Below, one piece after another: positions 9,062 through 18,100 of a DNA stretch of 64,000 bases. The notes below the pieces were generated by a model, which was given only the letters and a program-made list of their open reading frames with translations, did no database searches and was not told the DNA's origin. The number at the start of each line of letters is the position of its first letter. The first letter of the stretch is position 1. The position numbers and the translations under genes were made by a program. Origin of the DNA: Kosakonia sacchari SP1 (GTDB lineage Bacteria > Pseudomonadota > Gammaproteobacteria > Enterobacterales > Enterobacteriaceae); the NCBI RefSeq assembly GCF_000300455.3, contig NZ_CP007215.2, positions 3,038,001-3,102,000 on the forward strand, given 5' to 3'.

Positions 9062-10559
9062 TGACCACCTCGGCAATTTCGTGCTCTGTACAACGGTGCG
9101 GATTAAATTCGGCCACCAGTTCCCCCTGGCGCATCACCAGCACGCGATGGCTGTTGTAATAAGCCTCCGGGATTTCGTCACAAATCATCAGCACCGCCAT
9201 CCCCTGCTCCGCCAGTTGGCGGGCAATCTGGTAGATCCCCTCTTTGTTGGCGATGTCCACGCCAACCGTGGGTGAATCCAGAATTAGAATGCGCGGCTGC
9301 GTGGCCACCCATTTAGCGATGGCAATACGCTGCGCATTGCCGCCGGAGAGCGTTTTCACTGGCAACTGCGCATCGGAGACTTTGATATTCAGCTCGCGGA
9401 TCAGATCGGCCACCAGTTGCCCGGCTTTCGCGTGATCAAGCAACCCGCTGCGCGTGTGCAGCTTGTCGAACACCGTGACGATAGTGTTGTCATAAATCGA
9501 CTGTTCCATGATGAGCCCCTGCGTCAGCCGGTCTTCTGACACATAACCAATGCCGTGGCGAATCGCGTCATGGTTGTTACGCAGTTTCACCGGCGTGCCA
9601 TTGATGCGGATCTCGCCATCTTCCGGTTTGGTCATGCCAAACAAGCTCATACAGAGTTCGGTACGTCCGGCGCCTAAAAGCCCGACAATCGACACGATTT
9701 CGCCGCTGCGCAGCGCCAGATTGATATCGCGATATTTGCCTTTGCGGCTAAGGTGGCGTAGCTCCAGCATGGGTGATTGATCCACCGGGGGTTTTTCCGG
9801 TAGCGGGCTGTAGTGAAAACGCTGGCCGGTCATCAGATACGCCAGTTCGTGGCTATCCAGTTCGCTTGCCGGCCAGGTACCAATCAATTTGCCGTCGCGC
9901 ATCACGCTGATACGATCGGCCACTTCCATCACTTCATCCAGACGGTGGCTGACAAACACCACGCAAATGCCGGCGGCTTTCAGTTCATTGACCACGCGCA
10001 GCAATCCATTCACTTCCTGGCGGGTGAGCGACGCGGTGGGTTCATCCATAATCACCAGCCGGGCATCGGCAGCAATCGCGCGGCAAATCGCCACCAACTG
10101 GCGGTCGGCGATAGAGAGTTTTTCCACTTTTTTATCCGGATCGAGGCGCACGCCAATGCGATCCATGGCCGCCAGCGCCTGTGCTTTCATCGCGCTACGA
10201 CGCACCCAGATATCGCCACCGGGAAGGTAGCGGTGAATGGCGATATTTTCCGCCACGCTAAAATTAGGAAACAGCGACAGATCCTGGTAGATAACCTGAA
10301 TTCCGTAGTGCGCTGAAAGTTGCGGCGTGAGCTGGTGAAAAAGCTTGCCATCGAGCGCGATGTTAGCGCCTTTTTCCGGGTGATAAACACCGGAGATAAC
10401 TTTGATGATAGTGCTCTTTCCGCAGCCGTTTTGCCCCGCCAGACAGTGAACTTCGCCTTTCTCCAGCGTTAAATTCACATTATCCAGCGCCAGCACGCCC
10501 GGGAATCGCTTGCTGATATTCTCAAGAGTGATAAATGCGGTGGTGTCGGTCATCGACAA
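9054..10559 (-). CDS. Sugar ABC transporter ATP-binding protein (RbsA/LsrA type, two ABC domains)
   Basis: A 501-residue tandem ABC ATPase. The first domain has Walker A AGQNGCGKST and Walker B RLVIMDEPTASLT. The second has the usual atypical P-loop VGLLGAGRTEL and a signature LSGGNAQRIAIAKW, followed by ILILDSPTVGVD. This tandem form is specific to carbohydrate uptake systems of the ribose/galactose/AI-2 group. The start ATG at 10559 lies 101 bases after the binding-protein gene, separated by a GC-rich hairpin. It powers the two permeases downstream. Confidence 0.92.
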   Translation of the reverse strand: MSMTDTTAFITLENISKRFPGVLALDNVNLTLEKGEVHCLAGQNGCGKSTIIKVISGVYHPEKGANIALDGKLFHQLTPQLSAHYGIQVIYQDLSLFPNFSVAENIAIHRYLPGGDIWVRRSAMKAQALAAMDRIGVRLDPDKKVEKLSIADRQLVAICRAIAADARLVIMDEPTASLTRQEVNGLLRVVNELKAAGICVVFVSHRLDEVMEVADRISVMRDGKLIGTWPASELDSHELAYLMTGQRFHYSPLPEKPPVDQSPMLELRHLSRKGKYRDINLALRSGEIVSIVGLLGAGRTELCMSLFGMTKPEDGEIRINGTPVKLRNNHDAIRHGIGYVSEDRLTQGLIMEQSIYDNTIVTVFDKLHTRSGLLDHAKAGQLVADLIRELNIKVSDAQLPVKTLSGGNAQRIAIAKWVATQPRILILDSPTVGVDIANKEGIYQIARQLAEQGMAVLMICDEIPEAYYNSHRVLVMRQGELVAEFNPHRCTEHEIAEVVNA

Positions 10560-10612
10560 TACCTCTGCCAGCGCCCGGGGTGGGCGCGAGGTTAAAATCT
10601 GCGGCGGAAGAG

Positions 10613-10630
10613 GCCGGCCTGACGGCCGGC
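10613..10630 (-). promoter_or_regulatory. Intercistronic hairpin after binding-protein gene
   Basis: A perfect seven-base stem GCCGGCC / GGCCGGC with a four-base loop, without a T run. It lies between the binding-protein and ATPase genes. Such stems commonly protect the upstream mRNA and raise binding-protein output over the rest of the operon; that role here is an inference. Confidence 0.55.
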
Positions 10631-10660
10631 ATTCCGGTTCCCTGGTGTGGCCTGAAAGGC

Positions 10661-11644
10661 TCAGAAACCGAGTGATTGTGCGTTATCTTTGGTCACTTCG
10701 AGGATCTTATTAAAACGGATCACTTTCTTATTCATATCAACATCGGCTTTGCCCAACCCATCGATAGTCAGATCGGGCGTCACTTCTTTTCCTTGCAACA
10801 ACTGGTCGGCGACGGTCACCAGCGCAAAACCGGCGTCACGCGGATCCCACAGCAGCGCTTTTTTGATGTCACCACGCATCAGATACGGCGCGGCCTGACC
10901 CGGCATCGCGATGCCCACTACAGCCAGTTTGTCTTTTGCCCGTTTCTTCTGCACGGCTTGCCCGGCGCCAATCGGCCCCAGCGAACCAAAGCCAATCACC
11001 CCTTTCATTTGCGGGTAGGTTTTCATTAAATCGAGGGTGGTGGCGTAGGATTTGTCGATGCTCTCGGCGACCGGCAATCGCGAGGTGACTTCGAACATAT
11101 CCGGGTATTTTTCTTTTTGATATTTGATGGCGTAATCAGCCCAGGCGTTGTGCAGCGGAACTGTCAGAGAGCCGACATAAATGGCGTAACCACCTTTACC
11201 GCCCATATCTTTTGCCAGTTCATCGACGTTGGCCTGCGCATATTTTTCGCTGTCGATGGTTTCAATGTCCCACTGACCAATTTGCTGGTCCGGCGATTCA
11301 TGCGTCAGTACCACAATGCCTTTGTCACGGGCTTTTTTCAGCACCGGCTCCAGCACTTTCGCATCGTTCGGCACCACGATGATGGCGTTGACGTTTTTGG
11401 CGATCAGATCTTCAATCACTTTCACTTGCTGCGCCGGATCCGGCGTTGATGGCCCGGTCTGGTACGCATTGACGTCCAGTTTTTTCGCCGCTTCGTTGAC
11501 CCCGGTTTCCATGCGGTTAAACCATGGAATACCGGTCACCTTAGCAACCACCGCGATCTCATATTTTTGTGCCGCAAACGCCTGGCCGGACACCATGCTG
11601 GCAGAAATGAGGGCTGCGCTGAGTAATGCGAGTTTGAATTTCAT
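10661..11644 (-). CDS. Periplasmic sugar-binding protein of ABC importer (Peripla_BP_4)
   Basis: The first gene of the operon. I set the start at the ATG at 11644 (MKFKLALLSAALISAS...), because it gives a standard Sec signal peptide ending AFA-AQ and has AGAAAGGT upstream. The longer reading to 11716 adds an unlikely leader. The mature part begins YEIAVVAKVTGIPWFNRME and contains NAIIVVPND, typical of ribose/rhamnose/autoinducer-2 binding proteins. The ligand cannot be read from sequence. It captures the substrate in the periplasm for the two permeases. Confidence 0.88.
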   Translation of the reverse strand: MKFKLALLSAALISASMVSGQAFAAQKYEIAVVAKVTGIPWFNRMETGVNEAAKKLDVNAYQTGPSTPDPAQQVKVIEDLIAKNVNAIIVVPNDAKVLEPVLKKARDKGIVVLTHESPDQQIGQWDIETIDSEKYAQANVDELAKDMGGKGGYAIYVGSLTVPLHNAWADYAIKYQKEKYPDMFEVTSRLPVAESIDKSYATTLDLMKTYPQMKGVIGFGSLGPIGAGQAVQKKRAKDKLAVVGIAMPGQAAPYLMRGDIKKALLWDPRDAGFALVTVADQLLQGKEVTPDLTIDGLGKADVDMNKKVIRFNKILEVTKDNAQSLGF

Positions 11645-12066
11645 AGTTGTACCTTTCTTGAGGACAGAGGAAAGTCGCGGAATGGAGGTTAGCAACGAAG
11701 GGAAGAGGCAAAACAATGCGAATTTTAAAAATGTGATATAAGCCCAAATAAGTTAAATTTAAGATCATCCATGGTTAACATAAAGTTAAATAAAGACAAA
11801 AACTCTCTAACGATGGCGCTGAAATTGTTAAATAAAACCAAACAATAAACATATCATTAACAATTTATTTTCATTTTAGGGGTTGTGGAAGATATTTTCA
11901 CACAACAAAACCCCCTATCAACCGCCAGAAGTTTTTAAAAATGAGAACTGAAACGATCAAGGCAACAACGCCAACTGCATTATTTTCAACGTAAAACGAT
12001 ACTCGCCCGCCAGCAGTGGCGATAACCTTGTACTCCTTGCGGCTTAATGGATAACGGAGCGTAACA
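11645..12066. other. Divergent intergenic region, AT-rich
   Basis: 422 bases between the leftward sugar operon and the rightward nucleotidyltransferase gene. It must hold promoters for both. It is AT-rich around 11740-11990. An imperfect inverted repeat (TTGTG...CACAA, 11883-11905) is present but does not fit CRP spacing. No local regulator gene for the sugar operon is present in the window. Confidence 0.5.
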
Positions 12067-12618
12067 ATGCGCTATGCGGCTGAACTGGAAGCACTGCTTC
12101 GCGCCGATTCACAGCGAATGGCGGCCCTGGCAATGGTGCAGGCAACCCACGAAGGGTGCTGGATTGGCGCCGGGTTTATACGCGATGCCGTTTGGGATCA
12201 ATTGCACGGCTTTACGCCGCGCACGCACACCGGGGATGTGGATGTTATCTGGCGTGAGCCTGCGGACACGCGTGCCGAACGCGATGCAGAGCTGGAAGCA
12301 CAGTTGCGCCAGCGCTCGGGCGATATTGCCTGGTCGGTTAAAAATCAGGCGCGTATGCACACGCGTAATGGCGATGCACCGTACGCCTCGCTTGACGAAG
12401 CCCTCTGGCACTGGCCGGAAACAGCGACAGCCGTAGCGGTACATTTAGACAAAGACGATCGCCTCACGATTATCGCCCCTTTTGGGCTGGCGGATTTATT
12501 CTGCTTGCGTCTGCAACCGACACCTCGTTTTCAGCACGAGAAGCGCCACCTTTTCGACCAGCGGGTTGATGAAAAACGCTGGCTGACACGCTACCCAAAA
12601 CTCCAGCTGTGCGGGTGA
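12067..12618 (+). CDS. Nucleotidyltransferase family protein (NTP_transf_6-like)
   Basis: A 183-residue protein with the nucleotidyltransferase fold signature: GAGFIRDAVWD near residue 34 followed by TGDVDVIW with the paired acidic residues. These match the NTP_transf_6 (DUF925) family, whose substrates are not known. The start ATG has GGAG eight bases upstream. It is a stand-alone gene, 63 bases before the LprI-like gene on the same strand. No partner antitoxin-like ORF is seen, so I do not propose a toxin role. Confidence 0.8.
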   Translation: MRYAAELEALLRADSQRMAALAMVQATHEGCWIGAGFIRDAVWDQLHGFTPRTHTGDVDVIWREPADTRAERDAELEAQLRQRSGDIAWSVKNQARMHTRNGDAPYASLDEALWHWPETATAVAVHLDKDDRLTIIAPFGLADLFCLRLQPTPRFQHEKRHLFDQRVDEKRWLTRYPKLQLCG

Positions 12619-12681
12619 CTTTCGCGAAGGGCTATGTTAATAAAAGCGCTGGTTCAACGCCTTGCGAAATAAGGGGAAGTG

Positions 12682-13077
12682 ATGAAAACGCGTATGCTGG
12701 CGCTGGCGGCGCTGTTACTCAGCAGCCCGGTACTGGCCGATGAGTGCGATAACGCCTCCACACAATCTCAGCTTAACAGCTGTACTGCCGGTCAATACCA
12801 GGCCGCGGATAAGAAACTTAATCAAACCTTCCAGGCTGCGCTTAAACGTTCGACGCCGCCGCAAGCGGCGATGCTGAAAAAAGCGCAGCAGAGCTGGATA
12901 ACCCTGCGCGACAGCGACTGCGCGTTTGTCAGTTCTGGCGTGGAGGGCGGCAGCGCCCAGCAGATGGTGCAAAACCAGTGCCTGACAGATAAAACCAATG
13001 AGCGTGAAGCCTGGCTGGCATCGCTGCTGCAATGTGGCGAAGGTGACCTGAGCTGCCCATTACCGCCGGGTCATTAA
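12682..13077 (+). CDS. LprI-like secreted protein (DUF1311)
   Basis: About 131 residues with a clean signal peptide (MKTRMLALAALLLSSPVLA-DE). A cysteine-containing helical domain follows (DECDNASTQSQLNSC, later DSDCAFV), as in the LprI/DUF1311 family, some members of which inhibit lysozyme. I chose the ATG at 12682, just after AAGGGGAAG, rather than the GTG at 12679. The gene ends four bases inside the convergent rutR end. The lysozyme-inhibitor role is family knowledge only. Confidence 0.8.
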   Translation: MKTRMLALAALLLSSPVLADECDNASTQSQLNSCTAGQYQAADKKLNQTFQAALKRSTPPQAAMLKKAQQSWITLRDSDCAFVSSGVEGGSAQQMVQNQCLTDKTNEREAWLASLLQCGEGDLSCPLPPGH

Positions 13078-13712
13078 CGCACGCGGATGCCTTCGATGAT
13101 CATGTGCTGAACGTTTTCCACCGCGCGCTGAAAGAAAGCCTCATCTTGCAGAGTCGAGCCGGTGACCGCTTCCACCTGAGTGGCGAAATCGGCGTAATGC
13201 TGCGTTGAGGCCCAAATCATAAAGATAAGATGATGCGGGTCGACAGCGGCGAGTTTGCCGCTGGCTACCCAGCCCGCAATAATCGCCGATTTATCGTCAA
13301 TCAACGTTTTCAGACTGCCGGTCAGTTCCGCTTTCAGCAGCGGCGCGCCCTGGAGCATCTCCTGGCAAAACAGTTTGGATGCCTGAGGATGATCGCGCGA
13401 AACCTCCATCTTTAAACGGATGTACTCGCGAATGGCCGCCAGCGGTGCGAAATCCTCGCGAAACGCTTTCAGCGGCGCTAACCAGATGTCGAGGATCTGG
13501 CGCAACACGGCAATATAAAGCGCCTCTTTCGACGGGTAGTAATAGAGCAAATTGGTCTTCGATACCCCCGCCAGCTCCGCTACCTGTTCGAGGCGCGCGC
13601 CATGAAAACCAAGCCGGGAAAAGAGATCCAGCGCTGCCGTTAAAATCGCCTGTCGTTTCTCGCTCACCGCGCGCTTGCGTTTGCCGGCGCCGCTCGCTGC
13701 ATCCTGTGCCAT
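13074..13712 (-). CDS. rutR: TetR-family pyrimidine-responsive regulator RutR
   Basis: A TetR-type repressor that in E. coli binds uracil/thymine and controls rut, car and other pyrimidine and pH-related genes. The N-terminal helix-turn-helix (LEQVAELAGVSKTNLLYYYP) and the ligand domain (LDIWLAPLKAFREDFAPLAA) are almost identical to E. coli RutR. The start ATG at 13712 gives MAQDAASGAG, matching the E. coli start, and follows GGAGGGGG; the ORF extension to 13730 is rejected. In E. coli rutR is divergent from rutABCDEFG. Here the upstream gene is a broken EamA transporter on the same strand, so the rut operon is missing from this place. Confidence 0.95.
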   Translation of the reverse strand: MAQDAASGAGKRKRAVSEKRQAILTAALDLFSRLGFHGARLEQVAELAGVSKTNLLYYYPSKEALYIAVLRQILDIWLAPLKAFREDFAPLAAIREYIRLKMEVSRDHPQASKLFCQEMLQGAPLLKAELTGSLKTLIDDKSAIIAGWVASGKLAAVDPHHLIFMIWASTQHYADFATQVEAVTGSTLQDEAFFQRAVENVQHMIIEGIRVR

Positions 13713-13723
13713 CACCCCCTCCT

Positions 13724-14650
13724 TCACCATCTCGACTCCTGCTCAGCCTCGGTTGCTACGGCGGCAGAAGATGTTTTTCTCTTTTTCAGCTTCAGTTCAC
13801 TCACCAGCACACCAAGCACAATCAACGCGCCGCCCAAAAGTGCTAACAGCGGTAACCGCTCACCGGCAATGCGGCCAAAAATCCCGGCCCACACTGGCTC
13901 GCCAGTATAAATAACCGTGGCGCGTGTTGGCGACACGCTGCGCTGTGCCCAGTTCATTACCACCTGGATAATGGCGCTAAAAATACCCAGGCCCAGCGCA
14001 ACCAGTAACAAACCAGTCGTCAGTGACGGTATGGTTTCTCCGGCGGGCACCATGGCGGCAAAAGACACCAGCTATGCGGTGAGCAACTGCACTACCGTCA
14101 CCCGGCGAACATTGACTTTTCCGGCCCAGGCGCTGATCAGAATAATTTCGGCGGCAATCGCCAGCGCGCTGGCAAGCGTGATGATTTCCCCCTCCCCCAG
14201 CGCCAGCAGGTTCCCCTCCGGCCCGGAGAGAAACAACAAACCGGTAAACGCCAGCGCAATGCCGACACAAGACACTAACCCCGGCAATCGTCCCAGACAC
14301 AGCCACTGTAATAACGGCACCAGGGGCACATACATGGCGGTAATAAAGGCGGATTTGCTGCTGGAAATAGACTGGAGTCCCCAGGTTTGCAAACTGTAGC
14401 CCAGGGCGATAGCGACGCCGATGACGACGCCTGCCTTCACTTCAAGCCAGGTTAAGCCACGCAAGATATTCACTGAGAGTATCCCCACCGCCAGCGCGGC
14501 AGTGGCAAAGCGCGCCCCCACGAAGAAGAACGGGCCACTCATCGTTACAGCGTATTGCACGGCGAGAAACGTTCCGCCCCAGAACATGGTAATGAGGATC
14601 AGCAGCGCTTCCTGAGGTTTGACTGAGAAGGCGTAACGGAAGAGAGACAT
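13724..14650 (-). pseudogene. EamA/DMT-family transporter interrupted by an in-frame amber codon
   Basis: Two reading segments in the same frame (14650-14072 and 14068-13724) are separated only by a TAG at 14074-14072. Joined, they encode about 308 residues with ten hydrophobic segments and the two EamA repeats of a drug/metabolite exporter (FWGGTFLAVQYAV early; VIYTGEPVWAGIFG late, a family hallmark). The break falls between the two halves, after VQLLTA. No other disruption is seen, so the lesion is recent, a sequencing error, or a suppressed codon. The gene stops 11 bases before rutR and was probably cotranscribed with it. Confidence 0.85.
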
Positions 14651-14711
14651 ATCACAACCGGCAACAGAGAAAAAACGCTAGTGTGCGTTGGCATCGCAGA
14701 CGGTGCAAGGA

Positions 14712-14739
14712 TAAAAAAACCGCCGGGTCTCCCCGGCGG
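14712..14739 (-). terminator. Terminator after ymdF
   Basis: Stem CCGCCGGG / CCCGGCGG with a four-base loop, followed on the minus strand by seven T residues. It lies about 45 bases beyond the ymdF stop. Confidence 0.85.
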
Positions 14740-14781
14740 CGGGCGTGGTTGACAACCGGTCAGGGCTGTCAGCCGCCATTA

Positions 14782-14958
14782 CTAGCTGTTACTGCGGCTA
14801 CCATGGCTATTTTTGCCCCCTTTTTTACCGGCTTCTGAGGCACGCTGGGGATCGTTTTTGAAATTCCCCCCGCTCTGCTGGCCACCTTTACGGCCTGCTG
14901 CTGATGCTCTTTCACGGTCTTCAGCAAAGTTACCTGATCCACCTCGATGGTTTGCCAT
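14782..14958 (-). CDS. ymdF: Stress-induced KGG-repeat protein YmdF
   Basis: A 58-residue hydrophilic protein starting MANHRGGSGNFAEDRE, with repeats ending in GRKGG and GKKGG typical of the YciG/YmdF/GsiB-like general stress family. The ATG at 14958 follows CTGGAGGTAAGC. It is divergent from wrbA, as in E. coli, where the rut operon would lie on its other side. Its molecular function is unknown; related proteins are induced in stationary phase or linked to motility. Confidence 0.9.
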   Translation of the reverse strand: MANHRGGSGNFAEDRERASAAGRKGGQQSGGNFKNDPQRASEAGKKGGKNSHGSRSNS

Positions 14959-15351
14959 GCTTACCTCCAGATGAGTGAAATATCAGACATCATACTGCGT
15001 TCAGTAAAAGAGGATTCTTTCACCGCACGGTGCAAAGGCAGTGCCTTTATCTGCACCGCGTGGAACTAAGCTTAGTGGAAGGACAGCATTCAGCCAGTGA
15101 ATGGTAATATTCTGCAACAGCTTGCACTACTAACAGTCCCCCTTCCCTAAGCGAAACCGATAACGTCCTCTTAACTCGCCAAAAATCCGCCGCGTTTATA
15201 TGTGACAAATTGTAAGCGCCAGGCTTTTGTTTTTAAAATTGTTATTTATCAAAGAAATGGCGCTCTGATTTGCACTCTTGCCATCACGTCATACGCTTAA
15301 AAAGAATGCAGCGAACTGCTGCCGGAAATCATCAAATCAGGAGTGATGCAA
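14959..15351. promoter_or_regulatory. wrbA-ymdF divergent regulatory region
   Basis: 393 bases without a gene between the divergent ymdF and wrbA starts. It must carry both promoters. The wrbA ribosome-binding site AGGAG lies at about 15338-15342. I see no clear operator. Stationary-phase (RpoS) control is known for wrbA in E. coli but cannot be shown here by eye. Confidence 0.5.
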
Positions 15352-15948
15352 ATGGCCAAAGTATTGGTGCTTTATTATTCAATGTATGGACATATTGAAA
15401 CGATGGCGCATGCCGTTGCCGAAGGTGCGCAAAAAGTGAATGGTGCCGACGTTGTCATCAAGCGTGTACCAGAAACCATGCCAGCAGAACTATTTTTGAA
15501 ATCAGGTGGTAAGACGCAAAACGCGCCCGTCGCCACGCCGCAAGAGTTGGCTGACTACGACGCCATCATTTTTGGTACGCCGACGCGTTTCGGCAATATG
15601 TCCGGACAGATGCGCACGTTCCTTGATCAGACCGGTGGGTTGTGGGCCTCGGGCGCGTTGTACGGCAAGCTGGCGAGCGTTTTCAGCTCCACCGGCACTG
15701 GCGGTGGCCAGGAACATACAATCTCGTCAACCTGGACTACGCTTGCACATCATGGAATGGTGATTGTGCCTATTGGCTACGCTGCCCAGGAGTTGTTCGA
15801 TATTTCGCAGGTTCGCGGAGGCACACCTTATGGCGCAACGACCATTGCCGGTGCTGACGGTTCCCGACAGCCCAGTAATGAAGAGCTGGCAATTGCCCGT
15901 TATCAGGGCGAATACGTTGCGGGCCTGGCAGTAAAACTCAACGGTTAA
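15352..15948 (+). CDS. wrbA: NAD(P)H:quinone oxidoreductase WrbA
   Basis: A flavodoxin-like FMN enzyme that reduces quinones by two electrons. The 198-residue product starting [19 protein letters not shown] matches E. coli WrbA in length and motifs, including the FMN phosphate loop near residues 10-15 and STGTGGGQE. The upstream GTG and ATG at 15343-15348 are in frame, but the ATG at 15352 gives the family start and the best spacing from AGGAG. It is followed after 20 bases by yccJ, with which it forms a transcription unit. Confidence 0.97.
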   Translation: MAKVLVLYYSMYGHIETMAHAVAEGAQKVNGADVVIKRVPETMPAELFLKSGGKTQNAPVATPQELADYDAIIFGTPTRFGNMSGQMRTFLDQTGGLWASGALYGKLASVFSSTGTGGGQEHTISSTWTTLAHHGMVIVPIGYAAQELFDISQVRGGTPYGATTIAGADGSRQPSNEELAIARYQGEYVAGLAVKLNG

Positions 15949-15968
15949 CCTTCTACAGGAGGAGACAG

Positions 15969-16196
15969 ATGCCAACTCAAGAAGCAAAAGCCCATCGCGT
16001 GGGTGAATGGGCCAGTTTACGTAATACGTCGCCGGAAATTGCCGAGGCGATCTTTGAACTCGCCGATTATGACGAAAAGCTGGCAGAAAAAATCTGGGAG
16101 GAAGGCAGCGATGAGGTGTTATTGCGCGCCTTTGAAAAAACCGATAAAGATTCGCTTTTCTGGGGCGAGCAAACCATAGAACGGCAGAACGTGTAG
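15969..16196 (+). CDS. yccJ: YccJ family protein
   Basis: A 75-residue acidic protein, nearly identical to E. coli YccJ ([28 protein letters not shown]). Its start follows a strong AGGAGGAGA. It lies directly after wrbA, as in other enterics. The function is unknown. Confidence 0.95.
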   Translation: MPTQEAKAHRVGEWASLRNTSPEIAEAIFELADYDEKLAEKIWEEGSDEVLLRAFEKTDKDSLFWGEQTIERQNV

Positions 16197-16202
16197 CATC
16201 CT

Positions 16203-16231
16203 GCTCCCTCGCCGTCGCGGGGGAGCTTTTC
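16203..16231 (+). terminator. Terminator after yccJ
   Basis: A ten-base-pair GC-rich stem (GCTCCCTCGC / GCGGGGGAGC) followed by TTTTCGTTTC, just downstream of yccJ. There is no T run on the opposite strand, so it serves the wrbA-yccJ transcript only. Confidence 0.75.
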
Positions 16232-16238
16232 GTTTCGC

Positions 16239-17477
16239 TTATTTCGCCGCGTCGCGCATCACCGCGTTGAACTTATCAATCGGACAGAACCCTTCGCCAT
16301 CTACCGGGCAACCCTTTAAGGCCAGCGTGACACGCTGTGCCGGGGATTTCAGGGTCAACGCTTCGGCTTTACGCAACTGATCGCGGCTCTGATAAACATA
16401 TTCAATCTTCATCAGATCGCGATTACCTGCCGTGTCATGCCAGCGCTGGAAAACGATCTTTCCGCCAATCGGCGTGCGTTCGTTCTGGTCATGCAACTGA
16501 TAAGGTTTGAAATCGAGCGCCGTGAGCAATGAAGCGATGTTAGAGTCATGTCCCACCAGCAGGGTGAGTTTCGGCGCGCGACCAGCCTCTTCCACCAACG
16601 TTTTGTCGATGTATTGCACCAGTGGTTTGGCCACATTACGCGCCACTTCCGGCGAGGTGAACAACGTATCCTGGTAGCTATTTTTCAGCTTCGACAAAAT
16701 GTTCCATTGCTGATCAGTTTTGATTTCGCCCCACGCCACCTGGTCCATTGGGAACCCTTCGTAGTACTGCAAGGTGAACGCGTCTACCAGCGAGTTCCCC
16801 ACTTTCAGTGGCCCGGAAACTCCCGGCTCCTGCTGGTATTTCGCGCTGAAGGTATCGGTGCTATCTGCCAGTGAGCATTGTTGTTTCTCTTTACAGGCTG
16901 GCGACTGCTGGTAGTGGATGATTTTTTCCAGCAGTTTATAGCTCTCTCCCAGCGCATAGTGCTGGCGCTGAGTTTCCATCGCTTTCACCGCCTGCTGGCC
17001 GAACGAGGCGGACTCGTCGGTGATCACCGGATTGAAGGTCGGATCCATGGTGCCCATCTTTTCCTGATGATGTACCGGGACATCACAACCAGGAAACGCG
17101 CCGTTGATAAAGAACTGCGCTGTTGCGACAGTACGTTGCAGACTGTTAGCCCAGGCGTAAACGCTTTCTGGTGCCGGGCACTCGCCCGTAGCGATGAGTT
17201 TCTGCTCCGCAAGCCATTCGCGCATATAGTGCCCCATATACACTTCCAGCACGCCGCCTTTGGTGGTCAACTCACCGCCGGGCACATCCCACTCTGGCCA
17301 CTTGTTAGGCGTAGATTGTTCCAGCACGCTGCCATTATTCGCCAGCGGTGCACGTAAGTTATGACGGCTCATGATCAACACTTGCTGTAACTGATAACCC
17401 TGTGGTGCCGTTTGCGCCATCGCGGCAGGAAGTACCATGGTGGTGGCTATTGCGCTAAGCCAAAAAACCGTTTTCAT
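16239..17477 (-). CDS. agp: Periplasmic glucose-1-phosphatase Agp
   Basis: A histidine acid phosphatase that releases glucose from glucose-1-phosphate in the periplasm. At 412 residues it is one shorter than E. coli Agp. It has a signal peptide ending AMA-QTA, the active-site motif RHNLRAP (R38, H39) and the proton-donor motif GHDSN (H310, D311). Conserved cysteines in the C-terminal part ([11 protein letters not shown]) suit periplasmic disulphides. It is convergent with yccJ. The ATG at 17477 is preceded by an AAGGAAAG-type ribosome site. Confidence 0.97.
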   Translation of the reverse strand: MKTVFWLSAIATTMVLPAAMAQTAPQGYQLQQVLIMSRHNLRAPLANNGSVLEQSTPNKWPEWDVPGGELTTKGGVLEVYMGHYMREWLAEQKLIATGECPAPESVYAWANSLQRTVATAQFFINGAFPGCDVPVHHQEKMGTMDPTFNPVITDESASFGQQAVKAMETQRQHYALGESYKLLEKIIHYQQSPACKEKQQCSLADSTDTFSAKYQQEPGVSGPLKVGNSLVDAFTLQYYEGFPMDQVAWGEIKTDQQWNILSKLKNSYQDTLFTSPEVARNVAKPLVQYIDKTLVEEAGRAPKLTLLVGHDSNIASLLTALDFKPYQLHDQNERTPIGGKIVFQRWHDTAGNRDLMKIEYVYQSRDQLRKAEALTLKSPAQRVTLALKGCPVDGEGFCPIDKFNAVMRDAAK

Positions 17478-17594
17478 TGTGCTTTCCTTATTTTTCTACC
17501 CGAAATTAGATTGTGACACATTCATGACAACTCACTCGCACAAGATCCCCGGAGTGTGCACTGGCGCAAAAAGCAGTATGAAGCTGCGTAGCGT

Positions 17595-17605
17595 GGTTTT
17601 ATAAT
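17595..17605 (-). promoter_or_regulatory. Candidate operator GGTTTTATAAT upstream of HxlR gene
   Basis: This 11-mer is the exact reverse complement of ATTATAAAACC, which occurs twice in front of the SDR gene (18101-18111 and 18139-18149). It lies 25 bases before the regulator's start codon, where an autoregulatory site would be expected. Confidence 0.55.
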
Positions 17606-17629
17606 TAAACTATTAACCGGAGAATCGTA

Positions 17630-18076
17630 ATGAAACGTACCCGCTTTGAAGAGACTTTCTGCCCTATTGCTCGTTCACTCAATATTATTGGCGACTGGTG
17701 GTCCTTGCTGATTGTGCGTGATGCATTAGCAGGCGTTACGCGGTTTGGTGAATTTCAGAAAAACCTGGGTATTGCCAAAAACATGCTGACGGCACGTCTT
17801 AAGCTGCTGGTGGATGAAGGTATTTTGCGCACGCAACCCGCCTCTGATGGCAGCGCCTGGCAGGAATATGTGTTGACAGAAAAAGGCCGCTCTCTGCAAA
17901 CGGTGCTGGTCGCACTCTCGCAATGGGGGCAAGAATGGTTGTTTGACCAGGGTGAACCCGCCAGCGTACTGGTCGATAGCCATACACATCGCCCATTACA
18001 AAAACTGGCTTTGCGCGCCGAGGATGGCCGTGAATTGCAGCCAGAGGACGTGCAACTGCGTACTGCCAAAATCTGA
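17630..18076 (+). CDS. HxlR-family winged-helix transcriptional regulator
   Basis: A 148-residue DNA-binding protein of the HxlR/MarR-like group. The N-terminal FCPIARSLNIIGDWWSLLI is the family hallmark, and a winged helix (FGEFQKNLGIAKNMLTARLK, then a wing around QEYVLTEKG) follows. The extended C-terminal part (VLVDSHTHRPLQKLALRAEDG) is the kind seen in longer HxlR members. It is followed 133 bases later by an SDR oxidoreductase on the same strand. Repeated ATTATAAAACC boxes in front of both genes suggest that it regulates itself and the SDR gene. The inducer is unknown. Confidence 0.9.
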   Translation: MKRTRFEETFCPIARSLNIIGDWWSLLIVRDALAGVTRFGEFQKNLGIAKNMLTARLKLLVDEGILRTQPASDGSAWQEYVLTEKGRSLQTVLVALSQWGQEWLFDQGEPASVLVDSHTHRPLQKLALRAEDGRELQPEDVQLRTAKI

Positions 18077-18100
18077 CAATTCAGCCTGTTATCTCTAACG

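Noticed and set aside
11883-11905. Imperfect inverted repeat TTGTG...CACAA considered as a CRP site for the sugar operon
   Set aside because: The half-sites are about five bases too far apart for CRP, and the inner bases do not match the consensus.
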